The translations under genes were made by a program, and so were the position numbers. The notes beneath the pieces were generated by a model. The model did no database searches and was not told the origin of the DNA. It was given only the letters and a program-made list of their open reading frames with translations. Shown in pieces: positions 45,401 through 54,251 of a DNA stretch of 54,318 nt (position 1 is the first letter of the stretch; each line of letters starts with the position of its first letter). The stretch comes from Flavobacteriaceae bacterium (GTDB lineage Bacteria; Bacteroidota; Bacteroidia; Flavobacteriales; Flavobacteriaceae): assembly GCA_009926065.1 (NCBI GenBank), contig RFPP01000012.1, positions 1 to 54,318 of the forward strand, given 5' to 3'.

Positions 45401-45781
45401 TTAATGTTTGAAATCCTCGTCGTAATCAACAAACATATTGATGTAAATATTTCTAGATAATCTTAAAACATAGGGAAATGCAACGACCAAAGATAGTATA
45501 ATTGCAATAAAAGCTTGTTTCAAACTAGAACTACAAAACACATAAGAAATTATAAAAGCAGCTACTCCAACGGCGACATTTAGAGCGTAACTTACATACA
45601 TTGCCCCATAAAAAAAGGAAGGTTCAATTTGGTATTTCAATCCGCAGTGTCCACAATATTCATTCATTGATAGGATTTTCGTCAGTTTTAGCATGTTTTT
45701 TTCCTTATACATGCTCTCATTTTGACATTTAGGACAACTTCCTGTTAAAATACTATTTAATTTGGATCCTTTTTTTAACAT
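45401..45781 (-). CDS. DUF983 family membrane protein
   Basis: A 126-residue protein with two CxxC pairs, CPKC (about 16-19) and CGHC (about 42-45), forming a likely small zinc ribbon. Two membrane helices follow (about 58-80 and 85-105). It belongs to the uncharacterised DUF983 family. The ATG at 45781 was preferred to a TTG two codons upstream. It converges on the FAD oxidoreductase without any spacer and without a terminator. Confidence 0.85.
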   Translation of the reverse strand: MLKKGSKLNSILTGSCPKCQNESMYKEKNMLKLTKILSMNEYCGHCGLKYQIEPSFFYGAMYVSYALNVAVGVAAFIISYVFCSSSLKQAFIAIILSLVVAFPYVLRLSRNIYINMFVDYDEDFKH

Positions 45782-45853
45782 TTGCAAAAAATTTTAAATT
45801 ACCGTTTTTCGGCATGTAAATTTAATAATACAATTTTTAAAAAATCATAATTA

Positions 45854-47761
45854 ATGCTTAATATACACAACTTATCAGTTTCTTTTGGAGGTACTTATTT
45901 ATTTGAAGAAGTGACCTTTCGTTTGGGCGCTGGTGATCGAGTGGGTTTGGTAGGAAAAAATGGTGCTGGAAAATCTACCATGTTGAAAATATTAGCTAGA
46001 GATTTTGCTCCCGATTCGGGTGTTATTTCACAAGAAAAGGAAGTGAAGTTGGGTTTTCTTCGTCAAGATATCGATTTTGAACACGGAAGAACTGTTTTGG
46101 AAGAAGCCTATGAAGCATTTACAGAAATTAAAATTGTTGAGAAAAAGCTGGAGCAAATAAACCATCTTTTGGTAACTAGAACCGATTATGAAAGTGAGGA
46201 ATACAGCCAAATTATAGAAGATTTATCCGATTATACCCATCGATTTGACTTATTAGGAGGTTATAATTATGTTGGCGATACCGAAAAAATTCTACTTGGA
46301 TTAGGATTTAAAAGAGAAGATTTCAATAACAAAACGGAAACTTTCTCCGGTGGTTGGAGAATGAGAATAGAATTGGCAAAATTATTATTACAATTCAATG
46401 ATGTTTTGTTACTCGATGAGCCTACGAATCACTTGGATATAGAAAGTATCATTTGGCTAGAAAGTTTTTTAAAAAATTATCCTGGGGTAGTGGTAATAGT
46501 ATCTCACGATAAAATGTTTTTGGATAATGTTACCAACAGAACTATCGAAATTTCACTAGGAAAAGCGTACGATTTCAATAAGCCATATTCTGAATATTTA
46601 CAATTACGACATGAAATTCGAGAGAAACAATTGGCTACCCAAAAAAACCAAGCCAAGAAAATTGAAGAAACAGAAAAACTAATAGAAAAATTTCGCGCAA
46701 AAGCTTCCAAAGCATCAATGGCGCAATCACTAATCAAAAAACTGGATAAAGTTGAGAGAATTGAAGTTGATGAAGATGATAATTCGGTGATGAATATTTC
46801 TTTTCCGGTTTCAAAAGTTCCAGGAAAAGTAGTAATTGAAGTCGAAAACGTAACTAAAAGTTATGGTGATAAAACGATTTTAAAAGACATTTCACTTTTA
46901 GTTGAACGTGGAAGTAAAATTGCTTTCGTAGGCCAAAATGGTCAAGGAAAATCTACTTTTATAAAAGCAATTGTAAACGAATTTGAGTTTCAAGGCTCTA
47001 TTAAATTAGGACATAATGTACAAGTAGGCTATTTCGCTCAAAATCAAGCAGAATATTTAGATGGTGAAATTACGATTTTACAAACTATGGAAAACGCTGC
47101 TAACGATACCAATAGATCTAAAGTTCGGGACATATTAGGTTCCTTTTTATTCCGTGGTGATGAAGTAGAGAAAAAAGTGAAAGTACTTTCTGGAGGAGAA
47201 CGAAACCGATTGGCGTTATGTAAATTATTACTACAACCTATAAATGTTTTAGTGATGGATGAGCCTACGAATCACTTGGATATTAAATCAAAAAATGTTC
47301 TCAAAGCAGCTTTGCAAAAATATGAAGGAACGTTATTATTAGTTTCTCACGATAGGGATTTTCTTCAAGGAATGTCTAATTTGGTTTACGAATTTAAAGA
47401 CCAAAAAATCAAGGAATATTTGGGGGATATTAACTATTTTCTTGAACAGCGAAATTTGGATAATATGCGTGAAGTGGAGAAAAAAGATATTTCAAAACAA
47501 GATTCTACCAAGGAAAATAATAAAGCCTCCTATGAAGACCAGAAAAAAAACAAGGCGCTGTATAACCGTTTAAGTAAAATTGAAAGCCAAATTAAACAAT
47601 TGGAAATAGACATTCAAAATGACGATAAAATGGTAGCTTCAAATTATGATAAGCATATTGAAAATGCCGATTTTTTTGTTGCTTACAATAAGAAAAAAGC
47701 AGATTTAGAACAATTGCTTTTTGATTGGGAAGTAGTTCAGGAAGAAATTGATAACCTTTAG
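45854..47761 (+). CDS. ABC-F family ATPase
   Basis: Soluble protein of 635 residues with two ABC domains and no membrane part. Walker A motifs are GKNGAGKST (34-42) and GQNGQGKST (360-368). Signature motifs are SGGWRMRIELAKLL and SGGERNRLALCKLL, and both Walker B regions end in DEPTNHLDI. A charged linker of about 80 residues (about 240-320) joins the domains, and the end (about 555-632) is a coiled coil, as in Uup/YdiF-type members. ABC-F proteins act on ribosomes (rescue, translation factors or antibiotic protection). It lacks features that would show a resistance role; housekeeping is more likely. Confidence 0.93.
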   Translation: MLNIHNLSVSFGGTYLFEEVTFRLGAGDRVGLVGKNGAGKSTMLKILARDFAPDSGVISQEKEVKLGFLRQDIDFEHGRTVLEEAYEAFTEIKIVEKKLEQINHLLVTRTDYESEEYSQIIEDLSDYTHRFDLLGGYNYVGDTEKILLGLGFKREDFNNKTETFSGGWRMRIELAKLLLQFNDVLLLDEPTNHLDIESIIWLESFLKNYPGVVVIVSHDKMFLDNVTNRTIEISLGKAYDFNKPYSEYLQLRHEIREKQLATQKNQAKKIEETEKLIEKFRAKASKASMAQSLIKKLDKVERIEVDEDDNSVMNISFPVSKVPGKVVIEVENVTKSYGDKTILKDISLLVERGSKIAFVGQNGQGKSTFIKAIVNEFEFQGSIKLGHNVQVGYFAQNQAEYLDGEITILQTMENAANDTNRSKVRDILGSFLFRGDEVEKKVKVLSGGERNRLALCKLLLQPINVLVMDEPTNHLDIKSKNVLKAALQKYEGTLLLVSHDRDFLQGMSNLVYEFKDQKIKEYLGDINYFLEQRNLDNMREVEKKDISKQDSTKENNKASYEDQKKNKALYNRLSKIESQIKQLEIDIQNDDKMVASNYDKHIENADFFVAYNKKKADLEQLLFDWEVVQEEIDNL

Positions 47762-47762
47762 T

Positions 47763-48911
47763 TTACTTAAAAGGATTTCTTTCTTTCCATTCAACTTTTG
47801 GTTCAAAATAGTGAAATAATTTTGCAATAAATAAATTGATTAAACGATTGTTGTGTCTCATAAATCCATGTAAATCTTCAGGATTAGCTCCCACAGAACT
47901 TTTTATTTCTAAAGCTGTTCGAGCGAATACAATTCTTTTGAAACCTTTATTAATAGAATAACCTATCATATCATAGAGCATATTCAAATACAACATTCTC
48001 TCTCGTTGGTATTTTTCATCGTAACCAAGAAAATAAGTGTCAACGTCTTTTCCATTTTTTATAAGAGTATTGAAACCAATTAAAGTTTCATCTTCAAAAT
48101 AACCGTAAAATAAAAATTTATCTTTTAATGCTTTTTTGAAAATTTCAAAATGATCATCTTTTAAGAAAAAAGTGTTGAAAGGAGCTTTGTTAGCAACATT
48201 CAAATATAATTCAACAATTTTATCTTTATGATTTTCAATGTCTTCTAACGAAAATTTACGTTTAGTAATCCCTTCCGATTTTTTTCGAGCACGTTTAAAT
48301 TGGTCTCGATATTTTTTACTTAAATCTGCTACATAATCATCAAATGTAAGCCAATGTTCTTTAATAGAAAATAACATGTTGGGCTGGGTAGTGAATTTAT
48401 AAAACGAATTAAATTCTGGTAATTCGAATAAGGGAATTTGAAATTCAGGAAAATCTTTGTAAATAATTAAGTGTACTTTTTGACCATTTTTCTCAATTTG
48501 CTTTTGCAATTCTTCGACTGCTTTATAAAGTAAACTAACTAGTTCTTTTGAAGAAACCTCTTTTGAAAAACAAAACGTATTTTGCCCAGTTAAAGTATTG
48601 TTCCCAACAATAAGTACGTTAGAACTAAAATTTTTAAAAACGATTGTTCTGATCTTATTTTTTATACAATTATCTCTTTCTCCATAAGAATTTACCAAAC
48701 TCAAATTATTGAATTGAGTTAAGGCAACACCAACTAATTTGTCATTTTGAAATAAACCAATGAAATTACTTAAAATGTTTTTTGGTGAAGAAACCTCTAA
48801 AATTTGTAAATACTCTTTTGAAAAAAAAATATTATTCGCAGAAAAATCATTCCAATTGCTTGGAAATTCTGAGATAGAATTAAATATTTTGAATGTTAAT
48901 GAAGAATTCAA
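47763..48911 (-). CDS. GNAT/FemAB-like acyltransferase
   Basis: A 382-residue cytoplasmic protein with the double-GNAT pattern of FemAB-like proteins. The N-terminal half has LGVALTQF-like strands. The C-terminal half has YRDQFKRARKKSEGITKRKF (about 199-218), LIGFNTLIKNGKDVDTYFLG (about 286-305) and a helix LNMLYDMIGYSINKGFKRI. The acceptor is unknown. It uses a TTG start (48911), since no ATG exists near the domain start; an imperfect TACTTTAG element lies upstream. It ends one base from the ABC-F stop on the other strand. Confidence 0.7.
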   Translation of the reverse strand: MNSSLTFKIFNSISEFPSNWNDFSANNIFFSKEYLQILEVSSPKNILSNFIGLFQNDKLVGVALTQFNNLSLVNSYGERDNCIKNKIRTIVFKNFSSNVLIVGNNTLTGQNTFCFSKEVSSKELVSLLYKAVEELQKQIEKNGQKVHLIIYKDFPEFQIPLFELPEFNSFYKFTTQPNMLFSIKEHWLTFDDYVADLSKKYRDQFKRARKKSEGITKRKFSLEDIENHKDKIVELYLNVANKAPFNTFFLKDDHFEIFKKALKDKFLFYGYFEDETLIGFNTLIKNGKDVDTYFLGYDEKYQRERMLYLNMLYDMIGYSINKGFKRIVFARTALEIKSSVGANPEDLHGFMRHNNRLINLFIAKLFHYFEPKVEWKERNPFK

Positions 48912-49027
48912 TTTAATTATTTTTTGAGTCGCTAAAGTACTATAATATGTTTAAAAAAAAATAAATTAGTTCATTATTAACGAATTAATATTAGCGAATA
49001 GAATTAATTTCAGTAGATTTATTAAAC

Positions 49028-49058
49028 TTGTTTAGGTCGTAAAAAAATTATATTTTTG
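49028..49058 (+). promoter_or_regulatory. Promoter of tig
   Basis: TTG (49028-49030), 20-nt gap, TATTTTTG (49051-49058): full consensus match, 33 bases before the tig ATG. Confidence 0.75.
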
Positions 49059-49091
49059 CAACCCAATTTTATTAAGAAAACACGAAAGAAA

Positions 49092-50417
49092 ATGGATATC
49101 AAAAGAGTAGCAATAAATGCTGTAAATGAAGTAATTGTTTTAAAAGTAGTTCACATGGATTACAAAGGACAAGTTCAAAAAAAAATCAATGAAAAAATGC
49201 CATTGGCAACAGTAAAAGGTTTTAGAAAAGGTGCAGTTCCTAGAGAATTAGTTGAGAAACATTACGGAAAAGCAATTAAAATTGAAGAAGTAAAAAAAGT
49301 GGTTGAATTAGCTTTGGAAAGATATATTCAATCCGAAAGTTTGAATCTACTTGGCACTCCATTAGCTAAAGAAATTCCAAATTTTAATTGGGATGATGAA
49401 GAAATGGAATTTCATTATGAAATAGGACTTGTTCCCAATTTTGACCTAGATTTAGAAGCTAAAAACAATATTATTAAATATGTAATAACCGCCGACGATA
49501 AATTAATTGACGAGCAAGTTGTACGTATCCAAAAACAGTTTGGTACACCAATTCCCCAAACTATAGTTGAAGAAAATTCTGATATTTCTGGAACTTTTAC
49601 TAATTCTGAAAAAGGAATTAATTCCCCTTTTACTTTCAATATTTCTATCTTTAAAGATAAAAAAACAGGAGTAAAATTTATTGGTAAAAAAGTTGGAGAC
49701 GTTGTAACTGTCAATACGAAAGGACTATTTCAAGACGATCATCAATTGATGGACGTATTGAAAGTGGGCCACGATGAGGTTCATGGTTTAGCAATTGATG
49801 TTGATTTTACTATCGAAAACATCAACGGAACAGAATTGGCAGAATTGAATCAAGAATTATTTGATAAACTTTTCGGACCAGGATCCGTTTCTTCTTTGGC
49901 AGATTTAAAAGCTAAAATAAAAGAAGATGCTGAATTGCAATTTGCTCAACAGGCAGATCAAAAATTATTAACTGATGTAACTAATTTCTTGGTTGAAAAT
50001 ACCAAATTTGACTTACCAGCTGATTTCTTGAAAAGATGGTTGCAAACTGTAGGTGACAAAAAATTATCTGCTGAAGAAGCAGCAATTGAATATGAAAAAT
50101 CAGAAAAAGGATTGCGTTACCAATTAATTGAAGGTAGAGCATTAAGTCAATCGAATATCCAAGTAACATTTGAAGATTTGAAAGAATTTACTGCAAAGTC
50201 AATCAGACAACAAATGGCACAATTCGGACAATTGAATCCCACAGATGAAGAAGTTCAAGGAATTGTAGCGAGAGTATTGGCAAACCAAGAAGAAGTTAAA
50301 AAACTTTCTAATCAAGTGGTTGGTGAAAAACTATTACTTCTTTTTAAAGAAAAAGCAAATGCTAAAGAAAAGAAAGTTACTTATCCAGAATTTATCGCTG
50401 CTTTCTACGGAGAATAA
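49092..50417 (+). CDS. tig: Trigger factor
   Basis: Ribosome-bound chaperone of 441 residues. The N-terminal ribosome-binding domain carries the signature loop GFRKGAVP (43-50), which differs from the usual GFRxGxxP only slightly. A divergent PPIase-like domain lies at about 150-240 and the helical C-terminal chaperone domain spans the rest. The ATG at 49092 was chosen: it gives the normal N-terminus (MDIKRVAINAVNEVIV), and an in-frame TTG at 49056 overlaps the promoter -7 element. It is followed by a terminator, then clpP and clpX, the common tig-clpP-clpX order. Confidence 0.95.
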   Translation: MDIKRVAINAVNEVIVLKVVHMDYKGQVQKKINEKMPLATVKGFRKGAVPRELVEKHYGKAIKIEEVKKVVELALERYIQSESLNLLGTPLAKEIPNFNWDDEEMEFHYEIGLVPNFDLDLEAKNNIIKYVITADDKLIDEQVVRIQKQFGTPIPQTIVEENSDISGTFTNSEKGINSPFTFNISIFKDKKTGVKFIGKKVGDVVTVNTKGLFQDDHQLMDVLKVGHDEVHGLAIDVDFTIENINGTELAELNQELFDKLFGPGSVSSLADLKAKIKEDAELQFAQQADQKLLTDVTNFLVENTKFDLPADFLKRWLQTVGDKKLSAEEAAIEYEKSEKGLRYQLIEGRALSQSNIQVTFEDLKEFTAKSIRQQMAQFGQLNPTDEEVQGIVARVLANQEEVKKLSNQVVGEKLLLLFKEKANAKEKKVTYPEFIAAFYGE

Positions 50418-50469
50418 ATTCTAGATTAGTCAGTTTACATTTGATAAACAATAAAAAAGAATTATATTT

Positions 50470-50506
50470 GAGTGTCAGAAATTTATTTTTTGGCACTCTT
50501 TTATTT
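50470..50506 (+). terminator. Terminator after tig
   Basis: GAGTGTCAGAAA (50470-50481) pairs with TTTTTTGGCACTC (ending 50498) with two G-U pairs, then TTTTATTT. Confidence 0.75.
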
Positions 50507-50518
50507 AATACTTTACAT

Positions 50519-50526
50519 TAACTTTG
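50519..50526 (+). promoter_or_regulatory. Promoter -7 element for clpP
   Basis: TAACTTTG matches TAnnTTTG 43 bases before the clpP ATG, just after the tig terminator. No -33 TTG at the right distance. Confidence 0.5.
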
Positions 50527-50569
50527 TGAAGAATCTAGACATTATTTTAAACTTACTAATATAAAAAAA

Positions 50570-51274
50570 ATGAATTACGGTAAAGACCCGAAAGCTGCAC
50601 TGGAACAGGCGAAGCAATTTAAGAAGTTTGCTATAAAACATCAAGGTGTCAATAATTTATATTACGATAAAATTATTAATGCAATGACGCCAAAAGGGAT
50701 GACTCCATATATCATTGAAGAACGACAATTAAACGTTTCTCAATTGGATGTTTTTTCAAGATTAATGATGGATAGAATTATTTTTCTTGGAACGGGAATT
50801 GATGATCAAATAGCAAATATCGTTCAAGCACAATTATTGTTTTTAGAAAGTGCAGATTCCGCTAAAGACATCCAAATTTATATCAATTCTCCAGGAGGTA
50901 GTGTTTACGCAGGTTTAGGAATTTATGATACCATGCAATACATTAAACCCGATGTAGCTACAATTTGTACTGGAATGGCTGCGTCAATGGGAGCAGTATT
51001 ATTGTGTGCCGGTGCTGAAGGAAAACGTTCCGCGTTACCTCATTCAAGAGTTATGATCCACCAACCTTCAGGAGGTGCACAAGGGGTTGCAACCGATATG
51101 GAAATCAACTTGCGTGAAATGTTAAAGTTAAAAGACGAATTATATCAAATTATTTCTAAACATTCCGGACAATCTTTTGAAAAAGTACATATGGATTCTG
51201 AACGCGATTATTGGATGATCGCCGACGAAGCTAAAGAGTACGGAATGATTGACGAAGTGTTGAGAAGAGTTTAA
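50570..51274 (+). CDS. clpP: ATP-dependent Clp protease proteolytic subunit
   Basis: Serine protease of 234 residues that forms the two-ring degradation chamber. The catalytic triad is Ser139 (GMAASMGAV), His164 (MIHQPSGG) and Asp213 (ERDYWM). The N-terminus is about 40 residues longer than mature E. coli ClpP and may include a propeptide. It works with ClpX, encoded 77 bases downstream. Its own -7 element follows the tig terminator, so clpPX can be expressed apart from tig. Confidence 0.96.
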   Translation: MNYGKDPKAALEQAKQFKKFAIKHQGVNNLYYDKIINAMTPKGMTPYIIEERQLNVSQLDVFSRLMMDRIIFLGTGIDDQIANIVQAQLLFLESADSAKDIQIYINSPGGSVYAGLGIYDTMQYIKPDVATICTGMAASMGAVLLCAGAEGKRSALPHSRVMIHQPSGGAQGVATDMEINLREMLKLKDELYQIISKHSGQSFEKVHMDSERDYWMIADEAKEYGMIDEVLRRV

Positions 51275-51280
51275 ATAGTT

Positions 51281-51345
51281 ATTGGTTAATGGTTGATTGT
51301 TGTTGGTACTTTACCACCAACTATTAACCATCAACTATCAACCAA
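51281..51345. repeat. Period-7 inverted repeat (long hairpin) between clpP and clpX
   Basis: The left arm contains GGTTAAT-GGTTGAT and the right arm AACTATT-AACCATC-AACTATC-AACC, so both have a 7-bp period and are complementary to each other. TGGTA (51304-51308) and TACCA (51312-51316) close a 3-nt loop. The outer part, 51283-51298 with 51330-51345, pairs with few mismatches. No T run follows, so it is not an obvious terminator. Confidence 0.65.
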
Positions 51346-51351
51346 AAAATA

Positions 51352-52581
51352 ATGGCAAAAGAAAAATTAGAATGTTCCTTCTGTGGAAGAAAAAAACCAG
51401 AAACCAACTTATTGATTGCTGGTATAGATGCGCACATTTGTGATAAATGTATTGAGCAAGCAAATGGCATTGTGGTTGAGGAATTAAAAACTAATTTGAA
51501 AACAAATGTTGGCGATTTAGTTCTTAGAAAGCCAAAAGAAATTCGTGCATTTCTAGATAAATATGTTATCGGTCAAGACCAAACCAAAAAAGTAATGGCG
51601 GTTGCAGTTTACAATCATTATAAAAGATTGATGCAACAAGAATTAGAGGATGAGGTAGAGATTGAAAAATCCAATATTATCATGGTGGGTCAAACAGGTA
51701 CCGGAAAAACATTGGTTGCCAAAACCATTGCAAAAATGTTAGACGTTCCTTTAGCTATTGTTGATGCTACTGTATTAACCGAAGCAGGATATGTAGGTGA
51801 AGATGTTGAAAGTATTTTAACGCGCCTTCTACAAGCTGCCGATTATGATGTGGCTAAAGCCGAAAGAGGAATTGTTTTTATTGACGAAATAGATAAAATT
51901 TCTCGTAAAGGTGACAATCCTTCAATTACTCGAGATGTTTCGGGCGAAGGTGTTCAACAAGCTCTATTAAAATTGCTCGAAGGAACTGTTGTAAATGTGC
52001 CACCAAAAGGAGGTAGGAAACATCCCGACCAAAAATTTGTAGAAGTAAATACTCAAAATATTTTGTTTATTGCTGGTGGTGCTTTTGATGGAATTGAAAA
52101 AATAATTTCTAAAAGATTGAACCGTCAGGCTATGGGGTATAGTTCTTCTAAAAACGCTGACAATATTAATAAAGACAATTTGTTGCAATATATCATTCCA
52201 AAAGACATCAAAGATTTTGGTTTGATTCCCGAAATAATTGGTCGTTTACCAGTTTTAACACACATGGATCCATTAGACAGGGAAACCTTGCGTGCTATTT
52301 TAACCGAGCCTAAGAACGCCTTGATTAAGCAATATAAAAAGTTGTTTTTAATGGATGAAGTGGAATTCAATATCACCGATGAAGCGTTGGATTTTATTGT
52401 TGATAAAGCTCTAGAATATAAATTAGGCGCTCGTGGATTGCGTTCATTATGCGAAGCGATTCTCACTGATGCGATGTATGATTTACCAAGTTCAGATGAA
52501 AAAAACTTGCATATCGATAAAGAATATGCCCAACATACCTTGAATAAAAACTTATTGAAACGCCTGGAAATAGCGTCTTAA
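51352..52581 (+). CDS. clpX: ATP-dependent Clp protease ATP-binding subunit ClpX
   Basis: AAA+ unfoldase of 409 residues that feeds ClpP. The N-terminal zinc-binding domain has C8, C11, C30 and C33. Walker A is GQTGTGKT (113-120) and Walker B GIVFIDEIDKI. The ClpP-binding IGF-type loop is present in altered form near AMGYSSSKN (about 261-269), and the sensor-2 arginine in LGARGLRSLCE. Usual length. It follows clpP after a spacer that holds a long hairpin, so the two may be expressed at different levels. Confidence 0.96.
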   Translation: MAKEKLECSFCGRKKPETNLLIAGIDAHICDKCIEQANGIVVEELKTNLKTNVGDLVLRKPKEIRAFLDKYVIGQDQTKKVMAVAVYNHYKRLMQQELEDEVEIEKSNIIMVGQTGTGKTLVAKTIAKMLDVPLAIVDATVLTEAGYVGEDVESILTRLLQAADYDVAKAERGIVFIDEIDKISRKGDNPSITRDVSGEGVQQALLKLLEGTVVNVPPKGGRKHPDQKFVEVNTQNILFIAGGAFDGIEKIISKRLNRQAMGYSSSKNADNINKDNLLQYIIPKDIKDFGLIPEIIGRLPVLTHMDPLDRETLRAILTEPKNALIKQYKKLFLMDEVEFNITDEALDFIVDKALEYKLGARGLRSLCEAILTDAMYDLPSSDEKNLHIDKEYAQHTLNKNLLKRLEIAS

Positions 52582-52586
52582 TTTTT

Positions 52587-52619
52587 AAAAAAATCGTCTA
52601 ACATTAAACGTTTTTTTTT
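52587..52619. terminator. Weak bidirectional terminator between clpX and the GH3 gene
   Basis: An A-tract plus CGT pairs with ACG plus a T-tract around a 10-nt AT-rich loop, with one bulged base, in the 43-bp convergent gap. Confidence 0.45.
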
Positions 52620-52624
52620 ATAAT

Positions 52625-54133
52625 CTACATTCCTTTCAATTTTTCTAAATAATCCCTTTCATTTGAGAGTCTAGGAATTTTGTTCTGTCCACCCAATTTA
52701 TTATGCTCTTTTAGCCAATCATAAAATAAATTAGGTCGGGCAATATTAATTTTCAATCGATTTAATGTCATATTATTATAACGTTTGGCTTCATAATCTG
52801 AATTTAAACTTTGTAAAGTTTCGTCCAATATTTTTGCAAATGAAGCCTTATCTGAAGGGTTATTTTTAAACTCAATCATCCATTCATGAGCACCTTTTTC
52901 TTTACCCTTCATAAAAATCGGAGCAACTGTATATTCAACTACTTCAGTATTAGTGATTTGACATGTTTTAGCAATAGCTCGGTCAGTATTCTCAATCATT
53001 AACTCTTCGCCAAAAACATTAATATGATGTTTTGTTCTTCCTGTAACTCTAATTCTATATGGATTTAATGAGGTGAATCGGATGGTATCTCCTATCATAT
53101 AGCGCCACAAACCAGAGTTTGTTGTGATTAAAATAGCATAATTTTTATTTAATTCTACATCGCATAAGCGAATTGCATATTGGTTTGTAGTTCCAAAAAC
53201 ATCCATCGGAATAAATTCGTAAAAAATCCCATAATCCAACATCAATAATAATTCATTGGAATCATTTCTATCTTGGATCGCAAAAAATCCTTCGGAAGCA
53301 TTGTAAATTTCGTAATATTTAAAATCAGAGTTGGGAACTATTTTTTGATATTGCTCTCGGTAAGGATCAAAATTAACTCCTCCATGGAAATAAACCTCAA
53401 GATTTGGCCATATTTCCAATAAATTTGATTTACCAGTTTCTTCAAGTACTTTATTTAGTAAAACCAACATCCAAGACGGAACGCCAGCAAAACTTGTTAC
53501 GTTTTCATTTTTAGTTTCATTGATAATAGCAGTAATTTTCGTTTCCCACTCACTCATTAAGGAAATTCTATTACTTGGTGTACTAATGAACTCAGCCCAA
53601 ATAGGCATGTTCTCAATTAATATCGCCGATAAATCACCAAAAAAAGTATTGTTGTCTTCATAGATTTGTGAACTTCCTCCCAATCGTAAACTTTTTCCAA
53701 CAAATAACCCTGAATTTTCATTGTTATTCAAATACATGCACAACAAATCTTTACTGCCTTTGTAATGACAATTTTCTAGTGCTTCGTTGCTCACAGGAAT
53801 AAATTTACTTTTTGCATTGGTTGTCCCACTTGATTTTGCAAACCATTTTACCGGAGTATTCCAAAATACATTTTGTTCTCCCAAGCGAGTTCGCTCAATT
53901 AAGGGTTGCAAATCTTCATAGGTTGAAATAGGAACCCGTTCAATAAAAGCTGCATATGTTTTAATCGATTCATATCCGTATTCAATTCCAAGAGTAGTTT
54001 TTTCTGCAGATCGAATTAAATTCAAAAGCAATTCTTCTTGAACTTCATTAGGGTATTTTAAAAAAAGCTCAATCTGGTGAATGCGCTGTTTTAAAACCCA
54101 AGAGGCAAATGAATTGATAATAGAAATTGGCAT
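52625..54133 (-). CDS. GH3 auxin-responsive promoter family protein
   Basis: A 502-residue member of the GH3 family, adenylate-forming enzymes that in plants (JAR1 and relatives) join amino acids to acyl substrates. The ATP-binding motifs are recognisable: KSSGTTNAKSKFIPVS (about 109-124) as the P-loop-like motif, YYEIYNASEGFFAIQ (about 277-291) and YMIGDTIRFTS (about 346-356). Bacterial homologs are common in Bacteroidota; their substrate is not known. A TATTTTTG element lies at 54198-54205 on the minus strand and a GGTAAA/TTTACC inverted repeat (54176-54198) follows it. Confidence 0.88.
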   Translation of the reverse strand: MPISIINSFASWVLKQRIHQIELFLKYPNEVQEELLLNLIRSAEKTTLGIEYGYESIKTYAAFIERVPISTYEDLQPLIERTRLGEQNVFWNTPVKWFAKSSGTTNAKSKFIPVSNEALENCHYKGSKDLLCMYLNNNENSGLFVGKSLRLGGSSQIYEDNNTFFGDLSAILIENMPIWAEFISTPSNRISLMSEWETKITAIINETKNENVTSFAGVPSWMLVLLNKVLEETGKSNLLEIWPNLEVYFHGGVNFDPYREQYQKIVPNSDFKYYEIYNASEGFFAIQDRNDSNELLLMLDYGIFYEFIPMDVFGTTNQYAIRLCDVELNKNYAILITTNSGLWRYMIGDTIRFTSLNPYRIRVTGRTKHHINVFGEELMIENTDRAIAKTCQITNTEVVEYTVAPIFMKGKEKGAHEWMIEFKNNPSDKASFAKILDETLQSLNSDYEAKRYNNMTLNRLKINIARPNLFYDWLKEHNKLGGQNKIPRLSNERDYLEKLKGM

Positions 54134-54197
54134 TTCAACTTTAGATTTAGTTTTCCACTTTTAGATTTGTTAAACGGTAAACAAATGCTAACTTTAC

Positions 54198-54205
54198 CAA
54201 AAATA
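54198..54205 (-). promoter_or_regulatory. Possible -7 element for the GH3 gene
   Basis: TATTTTTG on the minus strand, 64 bases before the ATG. No -33 TTG. The predicted RNA would begin near an inverted repeat, GGTAAA/TTTACC. Confidence 0.35.
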
Positions 54206-54251
54206 GCAAATTTTACGGAACTTTATACTTTATACCTTAAACTTTTCAATA

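Noticed and set aside
52125..52466. Open frame on the minus strand opposite clpX
   Set aside because: Same reason: antisense to a complete, conserved clpX with no independent coding signal.
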